Origin: Hellea sp.
Lineage (GTDB): Bacteria > Pseudomonadota > Alphaproteobacteria > Caulobacterales > Maricaulaceae
NCBI GenBank assembly: GCA_020629135.1
Contig: JAHDDX010000001.1
Location: forward strand, 32,456 to 96,455
Reading direction: 5' to 3'
DNA length: 64,000 bases
Positions 7,978-16,353 of the stretch are shown here, one piece after another; positions within the stretch are counted from its first letter, which is position 1; every line of letters starts with the position of its first letter. The position numbers and the translations under genes were made by a program. Under the pieces are notes generated by a model, which was not told the DNA's origin, did not search any database, and saw nothing but the letters and a program-made list of their open reading frames with translations.

Positions 7978-8495
7978 CAATATACGCCTTGGACGGCGTA
8001 AAGCCGGAACTGGATACAACGGCGTGGGTTGCCCCGTCTGCCGACGTGATGGGCAAGGTCATTATGCACGCAGAATCGTCGATCTGGTTTTGCGCGGTAG
8101 TGCGTGGCGATAATGAGCCGATTACGATCGGTAAAGGCTCAAATATTCAGGATAATTCCGTATTGCACACGGATCCCGGCATGCCTTTAACCATTGGGGA
8201 GGGGGTTACTGTCGGCCATCAAGTCATGCTGCATGGATGTACGATTGGCGATAATTCACTGATTGGAATTGGAGCGACCGTGTTGAACGGCGCCAAAATT
8301 GGCAAAAACTGTATAATCGGAGCCCATGCCCTGGTCACAGAAGGTAAGGAAATTCCAGACAATTCCATGGTTGTCGGCGCGCCCGGTAAGATTATCAAGA
8401 CCCTGAATGAACAACAAATCGCCATGCTAAAGCTAAATGCCCAGGTCTATGTGGCAAATGCCAAGCGATTTAATGAAGGTTTAGTCCCACTTTAA
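7974..8495 (+). CDS. Gamma-class carbonic anhydrase family protein
   Basis: A 173-residue left-handed beta-helix protein with hexapeptide repeats. The pattern RGDNEPITIGKGSNIQDNSVLHTD, with GHQVMLHGCTIGDN further on, supplies the three zinc-ligand His positions of the gamma-carbonic anhydrase fold (one in NSVLH, two in GH..MLHG). YrdA/CaiE-type homologues bind zinc, but many lack measurable anhydrase activity. The start overlaps the DUF3126 stop by four bases (ATGA), so it belongs to the cysE transcript. Its end overlaps the convergent GYF_2 gene by four bases. Family is certain; activity is not. Confidence 0.92.
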   Translation: MTIYALDGVKPELDTTAWVAPSADVMGKVIMHAESSIWFCAVVRGDNEPITIGKGSNIQDNSVLHTDPGMPLTIGEGVTVGHQVMLHGCTIGDNSLIGIGATVLNGAKIGKNCIIGAHALVTEGKEIPDNSMVVGAPGKIIKTLNEQQIAMLKLNAQVYVANAKRFNEGLVPL

Positions 8496-9058
8496 AGCTG
8501 AGCGCCCGGTTCAATTTCCCAAAGATCACGAATGCGTTGGTCCATATCCGCCCCGATATTAAACCAGGCTTTGTCATTTTTAAAACTGTCCAGAATAAAC
8601 AGACGATCCTGTTTGGATAAGTCCTGACTGAGCGAACGTCTTAAGATGTCAACGCTTGAGGTGGCCTTTAACAGCCAGACGGTATCGCCGATCCTTTGGG
8701 CTTTACCATGTGATTGCAATGTTTGTAAAAACCGCATGGTTTGACCAGAACGTATCTCGGCCATAATCAGGAAAACGGCGGGGCCTCTGGATTGCAAGGG
8801 GGCCGCTTTGTGGCTTTGCCCCACCGCGACCTTCATGGCACTGGCTTGCTCAACCGGTTGAGATTGGGCATTCGCCTCCGACCATGTTTTGAATACAGGG
8901 TAAGCCGAAGCCCGATAAAACCCACGATCCAGCTGATGTGTGATCAGCGAGGTTTCGACCACACGGCCTTCTTCCACAAACGCCTGCATTTGAGTAGACG
9001 AATAGGGGCCATAAGTCTGGCCCGAGAAATGGACATGCCAGGAATGAGACGACACCAC
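8492..9058 (-). CDS. GYF_2 (DUF4339) domain protein with a Cas2/VapD-like C-terminal region
   Basis: 188 residues. Residues 5-60 (WHVHFSGQTYGPYSSTQMQAFVEEGRVVETSLI) form a GYF_2 domain, a small peptide-binding fold. After a Gln/Ala-rich linker, residues 93-168 (PAVFLIMAEI..., GDTVWLLKATSS, DRLFILDSF...AWFNIG) follow the strand-helix-strand plan of small ferredoxin-fold proteins related to Cas2/VapD: opening strand, a TVWLLK strand, then DRLFIL near the end. The relation is by pattern only. No CRISPR or toxin-antitoxin partner is nearby. There is no signal peptide or membrane segment. It stands alone on the minus strand, convergent with the carbonic-anhydrase gene. Function unknown. Confidence 0.75.
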   Translation of the reverse strand: MVSSHSWHVHFSGQTYGPYSSTQMQAFVEEGRVVETSLITHQLDRGFYRASAYPVFKTWSEANAQSQPVEQASAMKVAVGQSHKAAPLQSRGPAVFLIMAEIRSGQTMRFLQTLQSHGKAQRIGDTVWLLKATSSVDILRRSLSQDLSKQDRLFILDSFKNDKAWFNIGADMDQRIRDLWEIEPGAQL

Positions 9059-9175
9059 CGAAACCTATCTTAGTTTTTTGTAATTGAAGCCGATTCTAAT
9101 GAACGGAAAAGATTTTATCCTCAGAAAGCTGTGAGTATGGCTTTTGATCCGTAAATTTCTTGGGTAAACACACTT

Positions 9176-9835
9176 ATGACTCGCGAGCCCATGTTCAATA
9201 TTCCTGAAAAAGCCCCTTTATGGCTGTGCGGTTTGCTTATTGCCATTCACGCGATCATGAGCGTTGCCCCGGGCGGGGTGATTTCATTGATATATGGATT
9301 GGCCATCTTAATTCCGGTGCAGACGCCAGATGTCCCAATATTGCGTCAGGTGTTTAGTTTGTTTGGTTATGGGTTTTTACATGCAGGTTGGACTCACGTA
9401 CTCTTAAATACGGGAATGATGTTAGCTTTTGGCGTGATTACTATCCGGGGTATATCTGCATTCTTAATAGATCGTGTGGATACAGGGTCTTCTACTACGC
9501 TGTTTTTATTGATCTTTATTGCTGGCATTGTAGCCGGTGGATTGACACAATGGGGTTGGTGGACGGTATTCCCTCAGTCGGCTCAATTAGCATTAGGATC
9601 AGCAGGTGGTTTTTCATCTCTTTTCGCTACTGCGGCTTGGGCCAGCGGCGGCAAAGATCGCATGTTAAAATTCGGGGTCGTTTGGATTGTTGCTCTATTG
9701 ACAATGGATTTGGCTGCCCCGTTGATTGGGGTGTCAGTAGCATTGGCCCCATCTTTTGGCGGCTATTTGGCCGGGATGGTTTTGGCACCGAGATGCGTAA
9801 AACCAAATAGTTCCGGTTTCTCGATCACCGGATGA
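9176..9835 (+). CDS. Rhomboid-family membrane protein lacking catalytic residues (pseudoprotease)
   Basis: 219 residues with about six transmembrane helices. The rhomboid core is clear: HAGWTHVLLNTGMM (H69, H74, N78, the usual HxxxxHxxxN of helix 2). The catalytic GxSG of helix 4 reads GSAGG (141-145), with Ala at the Ser position. The catalytic His of helix 6 (usual AH-GG) is Ser193 in APSFGG. Both halves of the Ser-His dyad are therefore missing and the protein is predicted inactive as a protease. A role like eukaryotic iRhoms or derlins (binding membrane clients) is possible but speculative. The last 73 bases overlap the end of the convergent gene. Confidence 0.8.
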   Translation: MTREPMFNIPEKAPLWLCGLLIAIHAIMSVAPGGVISLIYGLAILIPVQTPDVPILRQVFSLFGYGFLHAGWTHVLLNTGMMLAFGVITIRGISAFLIDRVDTGSSTTLFLLIFIAGIVAGGLTQWGWWTVFPQSAQLALGSAGGFSSLFATAAWASGGKDRMLKFGVVWIVALLTMDLAAPLIGVSVALAPSFGGYLAGMVLAPRCVKPNSSGFSITG

Positions 9836-10350
9836 TCATATCTTTGATCTTCGATTTTAACGGCGGCTAGCCGGGCTACTCTGTTGGGTTTGACTATTAG
9901 TTCAATTGAGCTTTGCTTGGCAGGCCCGTCATTTAAACGGTCGATGAGTGCGGGTCTGGCGACAAAGTTTTCAAATGGATAGCTGACTTTCACGAGATCG
10001 GCGTTGGCATATGAGATCTGTCCTTTAATGGAAAACACAAAGGAACGGTTTTCGGCAGTTGGAGAGTTTCTGGTCACAGCAAAGGGATAAGCCAGTTTAT
10101 CGGGCCCGCGAGCCATGTGGACGAAAATACTATCACCGACATCAACTCGGTCCGCGCCATTAATGTCTTTCAAATTTAGCGTTGAAATAGAGGACTTTAA
10201 AAGAAGTCTCTCAGATCCTAATTCGGTCATGATTTCGACCGGCAGCTCAATTCTGATGTCTGTAACCTCATTATGTATATGACGGGCAATGGCCGCGAGC
10301 GGAAGTCCGGTCAGTATCGCGCCGGTCAGAATTATCCGCCAAATCCTCAT
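9763..10350 (-). CDS. Membrane-anchored protein resembling the GDYXXLXY family
   Basis: 195 residues. One N-terminal hydrophobic segment (about 4-22) is followed by a beta-rich periplasmic part. The segment VDVGDSIFVHM and the later FSIKGQISYANADLVKVSYPFENF resemble the GDYXXLXY family, whose members usually sit beside a DUF2157/DUF4401 polytopic membrane protein, as here. The signature GDYxxLxY itself is degenerate (GDSIFVHM). Its ATG overlaps the stop of the upstream gene (ATGA), showing coupling. The 3' end overlaps the convergent rhomboid gene by 73 bases. Function unknown for the whole family. Confidence 0.7.
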   Translation of the reverse strand: MRIWRIILTGAILTGLPLAAIARHIHNEVTDIRIELPVEIMTELGSERLLLKSSISTLNLKDINGADRVDVGDSIFVHMARGPDKLAYPFAVTRNSPTAENRSFVFSIKGQISYANADLVKVSYPFENFVARPALIDRLNDGPAKQSSIELIVKPNRVARLAAVKIEDQRYDHPVIEKPELFGFTHLGAKTIPAK

Positions 10351-11756
10351 ATCCGAACCGCTTCAAATTGCTGCATGTCAACATAGAAATCGGGGGTTTC
10401 GTTTACGTGTCCCAACATGGTGATCACACAAAGCGATACGAAAAAACTTGTTCCGAGCAGGATCAAGTTTTCAAGCCACATAAATTCTGATGTGATTAGC
10501 AGTTGTGCCTGAAGACCACCGATACCGAGACCTAATAGGGATAAGAAAAATCGGCCGCGTCTTATATTGTTGAGGGAAAAGAAAATAGCACTGGCCAAAA
10601 CGGTACCGCCCAGAATTGCGGTCATTGACGGGAAGGCAGGCATTAATGTCATGGCTTCGAATTGAGTCTGAATAAGGTCGTGATACCATAAAGTCACGGG
10701 CACTATTGCGGCGCAAGTCGTCATTAATATAATTGAAGACATAAACATGCGTGCATGGCGTCTTCGAATAATACCGGCAATGGCAATCAACAGGGCGGTC
10801 ACTCCAGCAAAGGTCACCCAGATCGCCTGTATCAGCGGTGCATTTTCATATGCTGATGACCAGAAAAAATCTTCCGGATGAATAAAGAATAGCTGTAAGC
10901 CTAACAAGGCGAGACTGGCGATTGTCCAGGCAAGTCCGATATGTCCAGCCATAGTTGACAGGTTTCTATCTTCGGCAGCTTTGGCGACCCGGAAATGAAG
11001 CGTCGCAAATAAAAATATTCCAACGATCAGATAGAGCGGCGATAATTGGCCAGATAAATAGGCCTGATATCCGAGTCCTCCTAACCAAGCATAGCTCACA
11101 AGTGCGCATAAGGATAAGGCCAGGCTTGAGTCCTGCCGAAACGCAATAGCGGTTTGCGCGATCAACAGGAGAGGGACCACCGCATAAATTGGCGACAGGT
11201 TGAATGCCCCATCAAAATGTAACCCCGCCCATAACAGGCTTGCAGCGATCGACGTTAAAAGCGCGATATGAGTATTCAGCAGCAAGGCGATGAACAAAGT
11301 GGCCAGAGCAAAAAGGCAAAGTCCGCTTAAAAACGAAATTGGAAGTCCGAAATGTGTGACCGCTGTGACGATCAAAGCCGAAAACCCAGCAATAGCGCTA
11401 AGAAGTGATAACTCAGAAAGCCTTGGTTTTTTATAATCGGAGGCCACGAAAGTTAACCAAAGGCCGCTCCAAATTGCCGCCATCCAGCCCAGAACCTTGT
11501 ATCCGGGCGTCATGTCCGAGAGCGCCGTGACTGAGGCTCCGACCAATGCGAGCAGCCAGATCAAAGTCGCGGCTTTGAGCGAGTGAAAAATGCGCCATGG
11601 CCCCAGCTGGGAACGACGGGTTTGTGCGTTCTGTTGAGCTTGATATTCTCTTTGCTTTTCAACCACAAATGAACGGAACCCAACGGCGTCACCAAGCGGC
11701 GCTATCATCGGGGGATCATTGTCATTGGCAACATATGTTTGTGCCGGGCGCATCAT
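10347..11756 (-). CDS. Polytopic membrane protein (DUF2157/DUF4401-like)
   Basis: 469 residues. A soluble N-terminal stretch of about 65 residues is followed by roughly twelve to fourteen hydrophobic helices running almost to the C-terminus. No transporter signature, charged intramembrane motif or catalytic pattern stands out. The pairing with a GDYXXLXY-like protein and the general architecture suggest the DUF2157/DUF4401 group. I base the family call mainly on this context and rate it tentative. The two genes overlap by four bases and form a small operon. Confidence 0.65.
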   Translation of the reverse strand: MMRPAQTYVANDNDPPMIAPLGDAVGFRSFVVEKQREYQAQQNAQTRRSQLGPWRIFHSLKAATLIWLLALVGASVTALSDMTPGYKVLGWMAAIWSGLWLTFVASDYKKPRLSELSLLSAIAGFSALIVTAVTHFGLPISFLSGLCLFALATLFIALLLNTHIALLTSIAASLLWAGLHFDGAFNLSPIYAVVPLLLIAQTAIAFRQDSSLALSLCALVSYAWLGGLGYQAYLSGQLSPLYLIVGIFLFATLHFRVAKAAEDRNLSTMAGHIGLAWTIASLALLGLQLFFIHPEDFFWSSAYENAPLIQAIWVTFAGVTALLIAIAGIIRRRHARMFMSSIILMTTCAAIVPVTLWYHDLIQTQFEAMTLMPAFPSMTAILGGTVLASAIFFSLNNIRRGRFFLSLLGLGIGGLQAQLLITSEFMWLENLILLGTSFFVSLCVITMLGHVNETPDFYVDMQQFEAVRI

Positions 11757-11842
11757 GAATATTTGTGTAGCCCGATTTGCGTCTGGCTCTAGTCTCTGCG
11801 CCTTTCAGGGGAAAAAGCGTTAACGAATTTCGTCAGTTAAGC

Positions 11843-12841
11843 TTATCTGGCGGCGTTTCCGAGTGGCATTTGGCTTAAGACCTCAATCACAGATTGTATA
11901 AGCGGGATTTCGTGCTGCATGGCCCGGTATCCGCGTTCAATCAATTCGTCTGCTTTGGTAAATTCCATCATGCCGATATGCCCGATTCTCGGGGCGACAA
12001 AGACATCAGGCGGATCGCCGGCGAGGCGGGATCTTGAAACCCGGTCCATGACAATATTGAGCGTACTCATCATAACTGAACCAAGGCGCGGGGCTTTACC
12101 GGCTTTGGTCGTTCCCATCATGCTTTTTAATAATAGCCGGTCCGGCCGCAGCTTGTTGATGGATTGGCTAGCTAAATGAAATGGATCAATTAAATCGTCG
12201 TTTTCATCGTCCTCATCCACATCAAGCTCATGAGAGCTGCCAATAGGTCCAAATGCATCACCATTCAGACTAACGGCAATAACCATATGGGCCCCCAGAG
12301 CACGGCAGGTCGATACGGGCACCGGATTTACCAGCGCCCCGTCAATCATATAGCGGCCGTCAATTTTAATGGGTTCGAAGGCGCCGGGCAGGGCATATGA
12401 AGCTCGAACAGCAGGAACGATAGGGCCTTTTTGTAACCACACCTCATATCCCGTTCGAAGGTCGCAAGCGACGGCGGCAAATTTCCGGTCAAAATTTTCG
12501 ATATTCACGTCGGACAAATAATGCCGCAAAACACGGGCCAGGCGTTCACCGCGCATCAGGCCTGAGCCTCCCCATCGAATATCCATATAGCTCATCATAC
12601 GTCGGCGGTTGAGAGCTCTTGCCCAGTTCTCCAAAACATCAAGCTTTCCAGCCAGATAGGCGCCGCCCACAACGGCCCCAATAGAAGTTCCTGCAATGAT
12701 ATCGGGACGAATGCCGGCTTCGATTAACGCGCGTAATGCGCCAATATGCGCCCACCCCCGGGCGACCCCGCCGCCAAGGGCAAGACCGATTGGAGGTCGT
12801 TCTCCGGGTATGTGTCCAGATGATGGGCTATTGAGTCTCAT
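11843..12841 (-). CDS. Patatin-like phospholipase (RssA/NTE family)
   Basis: 332 residues from the chosen start. The patatin signature is complete: the oxyanion loop GGGVARG, the nucleophile elbow GTSIG, and the catalytic Asp in DGALVNPVP. These proteins act as acyl hydrolases on phospholipids through a Ser-Asp dyad. The frame extends upstream to 13018, but that would run through erpA. ATG 12841 leaves a 43-base gap and places the catalytic domain about 20 residues from the N-terminus as in relatives. It has no signal peptide, so it is cytosolic or peripheral. It lies downstream of erpA on the same strand and may be co-transcribed. Confidence 0.92.
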   Translation of the reverse strand: MRLNSPSSGHIPGERPPIGLALGGGVARGWAHIGALRALIEAGIRPDIIAGTSIGAVVGGAYLAGKLDVLENWARALNRRRMMSYMDIRWGGSGLMRGERLARVLRHYLSDVNIENFDRKFAAVACDLRTGYEVWLQKGPIVPAVRASYALPGAFEPIKIDGRYMIDGALVNPVPVSTCRALGAHMVIAVSLNGDAFGPIGSSHELDVDEDDENDDLIDPFHLASQSINKLRPDRLLLKSMMGTTKAGKAPRLGSVMMSTLNIVMDRVSRSRLAGDPPDVFVAPRIGHIGMMEFTKADELIERGYRAMQHEIPLIQSVIEVLSQMPLGNAAR

Positions 12842-12884
12842 AAGACCTGATAACTTTGCCGGGCCGTTCCCGCAAGCGCGAAGG

Positions 12885-13217
12885 TTAGATCGTAAAGCTG
12901 GTTCCGCATCCACACGCGGCGACCGCATTTGGATTATGAATTTTAAAGGCTGATCCGATAAGTTCCTGGACGTAATCAATTTCTGATCCTTCCAGAAATC
13001 CCAAGCTAATCTCATCAATCAGAACTTCAGCACCGTCTCTGGTAATAACGATATCGTCATTGTTGGGAGTGTTATCAAACTCAAATTTATATTGGAATCC
13101 AGAGCAGCCCCCGCCTTCAACGGCCACGCGTAAATATTTGGCGTCGGTCTGTTTGGCCATGATCGCATTAATCTGTTTTGCGGCAGATGCGCTTAGCGTG
13201 ACATTTATCTCGCTCAT
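12885..13217 (-). CDS. erpA: Iron-sulfur cluster insertion protein ErpA (HesB/IscA family)
   Basis: A 110-residue A-type Fe-S carrier. The three cluster-binding cysteines are present: one in EGGGCSGFQY and two in the C-terminal AACGCGTSF. It receives clusters from the scaffold and hands them to apoproteins. It is divergent from dgt with about 70 bases between starts, an arrangement found widely in alphaproteobacteria. The 4Fe-4S enzymes encoded in this window (CysI, CysH) are possible clients, though this is inference. ErpA rather than IscA is chosen from the context next to dgt. Confidence 0.93.
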   Translation of the reverse strand: MSEINVTLSASAAKQINAIMAKQTDAKYLRVAVEGGGCSGFQYKFEFDNTPNNDDIVITRDGAEVLIDEISLGFLEGSEIDYVQELIGSAFKIHNPNAVAACGCGTSFTI

Positions 13218-13286
13218 AGGGCTGTATCCTTTCTTCTAACTCATATAGGGTTCGCGCGACAGAATCAAAGACAGGTCTGATATAAA

Positions 13287-14480
13287 ATGGGTAAATTTCC
13301 GTTTATTCGCGATCGCGCTATTTATGCTTCCGATCCGACGTGCAGTCGGGGGCGTCGAATACCCCAACCTTCGAACAGCGAACGCAGCCCGTTTCAACGC
13401 GACAAAGACCGCATTATTCATTCCAGCGCCTTTCGTCGGCTCAAGGGCAAAACTCAGGTCTTTGTCGCCCATGAAGGGGATTACTACCGCACCCGTCTGA
13501 CCCATTCGCTTGAAGTGGCGCAGATTGCGCGGTCAATTTCGCGCGTATTAGGGCTGGATGAGGACCTGGCGGAATGTCTCGCCCTGGCGCATGATTTGGG
13601 ACACCCCCCATTCGGACATTCTGGAGAAGAAGCTCTGGCTAAATGTATGGAGCCTTATGGAGGCTTTGACCACAATGCCCAGACTTTGCGTATTGTAGAA
13701 CATTTGGAAGGACGATACGCTGATTTTGATGGTCTAAATTTGACCTGGGAAACCTTGGAAGGGATAGCCAAGCATAATGGTCCCCTTGTTTTAAAGCCGT
13801 CAGATATTGATGACTTACCGTGGGCGCTTAAAGCGCTCGACAATTGGGAAGCATTGGAACTTGATACCTTTGCGGGCCCTGAAGCTCAGGTCGCGGCGAT
13901 TTCCGACGATATCGCTTATAATAACCACGATATAGATGATGGATTGAGAGCAGGTCTGTTTTCCGTATCCGATATTATGGATGTGCCGGTCGTTCGCGAT
14001 GCGTTTGAAGATGTCAGACGCCGCTATCCCGATATTTCTGAAAATCGCATGATTCATGAAGCTGTGCGGGATCTGATCGGGATTATGGTCCGCGACGTTC
14101 TGGATTATAGCCGGGTTCAGCTTTCCAAGCACAAACCACAAAGCGCTGAAGATGTCCGGGCATTATCAGAATCCATTGTTGGTTTTTCAGAAGAGTTCAA
14201 AGAAAAAGAGGCTCCGCTGCGGGCATTTCTATTTGAAAACATGTATCGTCACTTCAAAGTCAATCGTATGATGGGCCAAGCCAGACGTGTTGTCAGTGAG
14301 CTGTTTGAACTCTTCATCGAGGATCCGGACATTTTGCCGACCGAATATCGCGATCAATGTGTCGGAGCGAATAACGCTAAAACGGCGCGTGTTGTTTGCG
14401 ATTATATTGCCGCCATGACAGATGCCCAGGCCATCAATGAGCACAAAAAACTCTTTTCTGTAACGGGGTATTTATCTTAA
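13287..14480 (+). CDS. dgt: Deoxyguanosinetriphosphate triphosphohydrolase-like protein
   Basis: A 397-residue HD-domain dNTP triphosphohydrolase, which converts dNTP to deoxynucleoside and triphosphate. The metal site is visible as TRLTHSLEVAQIARS followed by LAHDLGHPPFGHSGE. The N-terminal RDKDRIIHSSAFRRLKGKTQVF is a hallmark of the dGTPase-like type 2 family. It heads the cluster that continues with the SPOR protein, nagZ, scpAB and tatABC. In many alphaproteobacteria argS sits directly after dgt; here it does not. Confidence 0.95.
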   Translation: MGKFPFIRDRAIYASDPTCSRGRRIPQPSNSERSPFQRDKDRIIHSSAFRRLKGKTQVFVAHEGDYYRTRLTHSLEVAQIARSISRVLGLDEDLAECLALAHDLGHPPFGHSGEEALAKCMEPYGGFDHNAQTLRIVEHLEGRYADFDGLNLTWETLEGIAKHNGPLVLKPSDIDDLPWALKALDNWEALELDTFAGPEAQVAAISDDIAYNNHDIDDGLRAGLFSVSDIMDVPVVRDAFEDVRRRYPDISENRMIHEAVRDLIGIMVRDVLDYSRVQLSKHKPQSAEDVRALSESIVGFSEEFKEKEAPLRAFLFENMYRHFKVNRMMGQARRVVSELFELFIEDPDILPTEYRDQCVGANNAKTARVVCDYIAAMTDAQAINEHKKLFSVTGYLS

Positions 14481-14578
14481 AGAGCCGCCTAATACCCTTG
14501 AGACTTCAGCCAAATATCTTTATGGTTAAGGCGAATGGTGTGGGTAAGCTGGCTACAGACCTTTAAAGGTAATTTGAA

Positions 14579-15334
14579 ATGACTCAGGACTCACCAGATC
14601 ACTTTCGTGCTGATCCCTATGCGAATGAGGAACTTGTTCCCTTCGATGCCCGTGATTATTCCGGCAAACGCGCTATGTGGATGCTTCTGGGTTTGATTGG
14701 CGTTGCGATCATTGCAGCCGTTGTGATTTTCAATCTTTACCAACCCGGCGTTCGTGACAGAGATGCGCCGCCGCAGATTTCAGCCGAAAACTCGCCTTAT
14801 AAAATAGAACCGGAAGATGCGCAGGGGGAGGTCACCCCCAATCAGGACAAAGAAGTCTATGATGTTTTAAATGGAACGGCTGAAACCGGCGAAGTGACCA
14901 ATCGGATCGAAGCTGAAGAGCCGATTAAAATGCCAGATAGTGCAACCGTTGTCGTTGAAGGCTCGGAACCGGTTTCAACAGAAACTACCAAACCGGCTGA
15001 AGTCGAAATAGCAGCGCCCGAACCTGTAGAGGTTAAGCCCGTGACGCCGCCGCCGTCGCGACCATCTCCTTCATCAAGTGGCAGTGATTATGTGGTCCAG
15101 GTCGCGTCCGTGCGAACAGAAGCTGACGCCAATCGAATTTGGAGCGGCGTAAATTCCAAGTTCTCAACTGTTTTACCGCGCGGGACCTATTCTGATATTA
15201 AACGAGTCGATCTCGGGGATAAGGGAATTTACTACCGTCTCCGTGTTGCGGGTCTTTCTAGTCAAGATGCTGCAAAGGCCCTGTGTGACCGGATGAAGGC
15301 AGGCGATCAGGCCTGTTTTGTTACGAAAAAGTGA
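14579..15334 (+). CDS. SPOR-domain membrane-anchored protein
   Basis: 251 residues. One transmembrane helix (about 33-54: MWMLLGLIGVAIIAAVVIF) is followed by an acidic, Pro/Glu-rich periplasmic linker (about 60-165) and a C-terminal SPOR domain (about 173-250: DYVVQVASVRTEADANRIW ... DQACFV). SPOR domains bind denuded glycan strands at the division septum. Its neighbour nagZ recycles muropeptides, consistent with a cell-wall role. The stop overlaps the possible GTG start of nagZ. No enzymatic domain is visible. Confidence 0.92.
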   Translation: MTQDSPDHFRADPYANEELVPFDARDYSGKRAMWMLLGLIGVAIIAAVVIFNLYQPGVRDRDAPPQISAENSPYKIEPEDAQGEVTPNQDKEVYDVLNGTAETGEVTNRIEAEEPIKMPDSATVVVEGSEPVSTETTKPAEVEIAAPEPVEVKPVTPPPSRPSPSSSGSDYVVQVASVRTEADANRIWSGVNSKFSTVLPRGTYSDIKRVDLGDKGIYYRLRVAGLSSQDAAKALCDRMKAGDQACFVTKK

Positions 15335-16353
15335 CCATGCTGCCATTAATTCTCGGCCTGTCAGGCCCGCGCCTGACAGAGGGTGAACGCGCATTTTTTA
15401 GAGATGCGAACCCTTGGGGATTTATTCTTTTTGCCCGAAACGTAGAAACACCGGATCAGCTCCGGCAATTGACATCTGATCTAAGAGACGCCGTAAGTCG
15501 AAATGCGCTGATCTTTATTGATCAAGAAGGCGGGCGGGTCCGTCGATTGCGCCCGCCCCATTGGCGCGACTATCCGTCGGCAAGAGTCCTGGCGTCCAAT
15601 TTTGCAAGCGACAGGTCTGTCGCGAGACGGGTTTCTTTTCTGCACCACCGATTGATAGCGGATGATTTGCGCGACCTTGGAATTACGGCAAATTGTGCCC
15701 CGGTTTTGGATATCCCGATAAAAGGGGCCAATCCAATAATTTCGGATCGAGCCTTTGGGACAAGTGCTAAAGACGTCGTTGATATGGCTCATACGGCTTT
15801 GGCCGGGCTGATGGCAGGCGGCGTTTCGCCGGTGATCAAACACATTCCCGGTCACGGGCGTGCCTTGGTCGATAGTCACCTGGCTTTGCCAAAAATTTCC
15901 AATGACCTGACCGATTTAAGTCAGACGGATTTTGAACCCTTTAAAAAACTCTGCGACGCCCCCATGGCGATGACGGCCCATATCGTCTATGAAGGAGTCG
16001 AATCGGATCGGCCGTTAACGACCTCAAAGAAAGGGATTACACGGATCATCCGGGGTGAAATTGGGTTTGAAGGTCTACTAATGAGTGACGACCTCGATAT
16101 GAAAGCACTGAGCGGGTCCCTAACCGACAAAACACGCCGCGCCCTGGCTGCAGGTTGCGATATCGCTTTGCAATGTTCAGGAAAGCTTCCGGATATGGTG
16201 AAAGTGGCTAAAGGTGCATCAACATTGACCGGTGAGAGCCTGAAACGCTCAGTGATTGCTGAGAATTGCGCGGAGCATATAACTGATTTTGATCGCCAAA
16301 GGGCGGAAGCAGAATTTGATGCCATATTATCAGATCTTGCTGAGGTCGCCTGA
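15331..16353 (+). CDS. nagZ: Beta-N-acetylhexosaminidase of peptidoglycan recycling
   Basis: A 340-residue glycoside hydrolase family 3 protein. It removes GlcNAc from GlcNAc-anhydroMurNAc peptides in the cytosol. DQEGGRVRRLRPP, the catalytic loop KHIPGHGRALVDSHLALP (His-Asp unique to NagZ) and the nucleophile Asp in MSDDLDMKAL are all present. The start could be GTG 15331 (overlapping the SPOR stop) or ATG 15337; the difference is two residues. It overlaps scpA by one base. There is no signal peptide, as expected for a cytosolic enzyme. Confidence 0.95.
   Translation: MTMLPLILGLSGPRLTEGERAFFRDANPWGFILFARNVETPDQLRQLTSDLRDAVSRNALIFIDQEGGRVRRLRPPHWRDYPSARVLASNFASDRSVARRVSFLHHRLIADDLRDLGITANCAPVLDIPIKGANPIISDRAFGTSAKDVVDMAHTALAGLMAGGVSPVIKHIPGHGRALVDSHLALPKISNDLTDLSQTDFEPFKKLCDAPMAMTAHIVYEGVESDRPLTTSKKGITRIIRGEIGFEGLLMSDDLDMKALSGSLTDKTRRALAAGCDIALQCSGKLPDMVKVAKGASTLTGESLKRSVIAENCAEHITDFDRQRAEAEFDAILSDLAEVA

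Noticed and set aside
12842..13018. N-terminal extension of the patatin gene
   Set aside because: The frame is open, but it would overlap erpA on the same strand and adds residues without family similarity. ATG 12841 is preferred.
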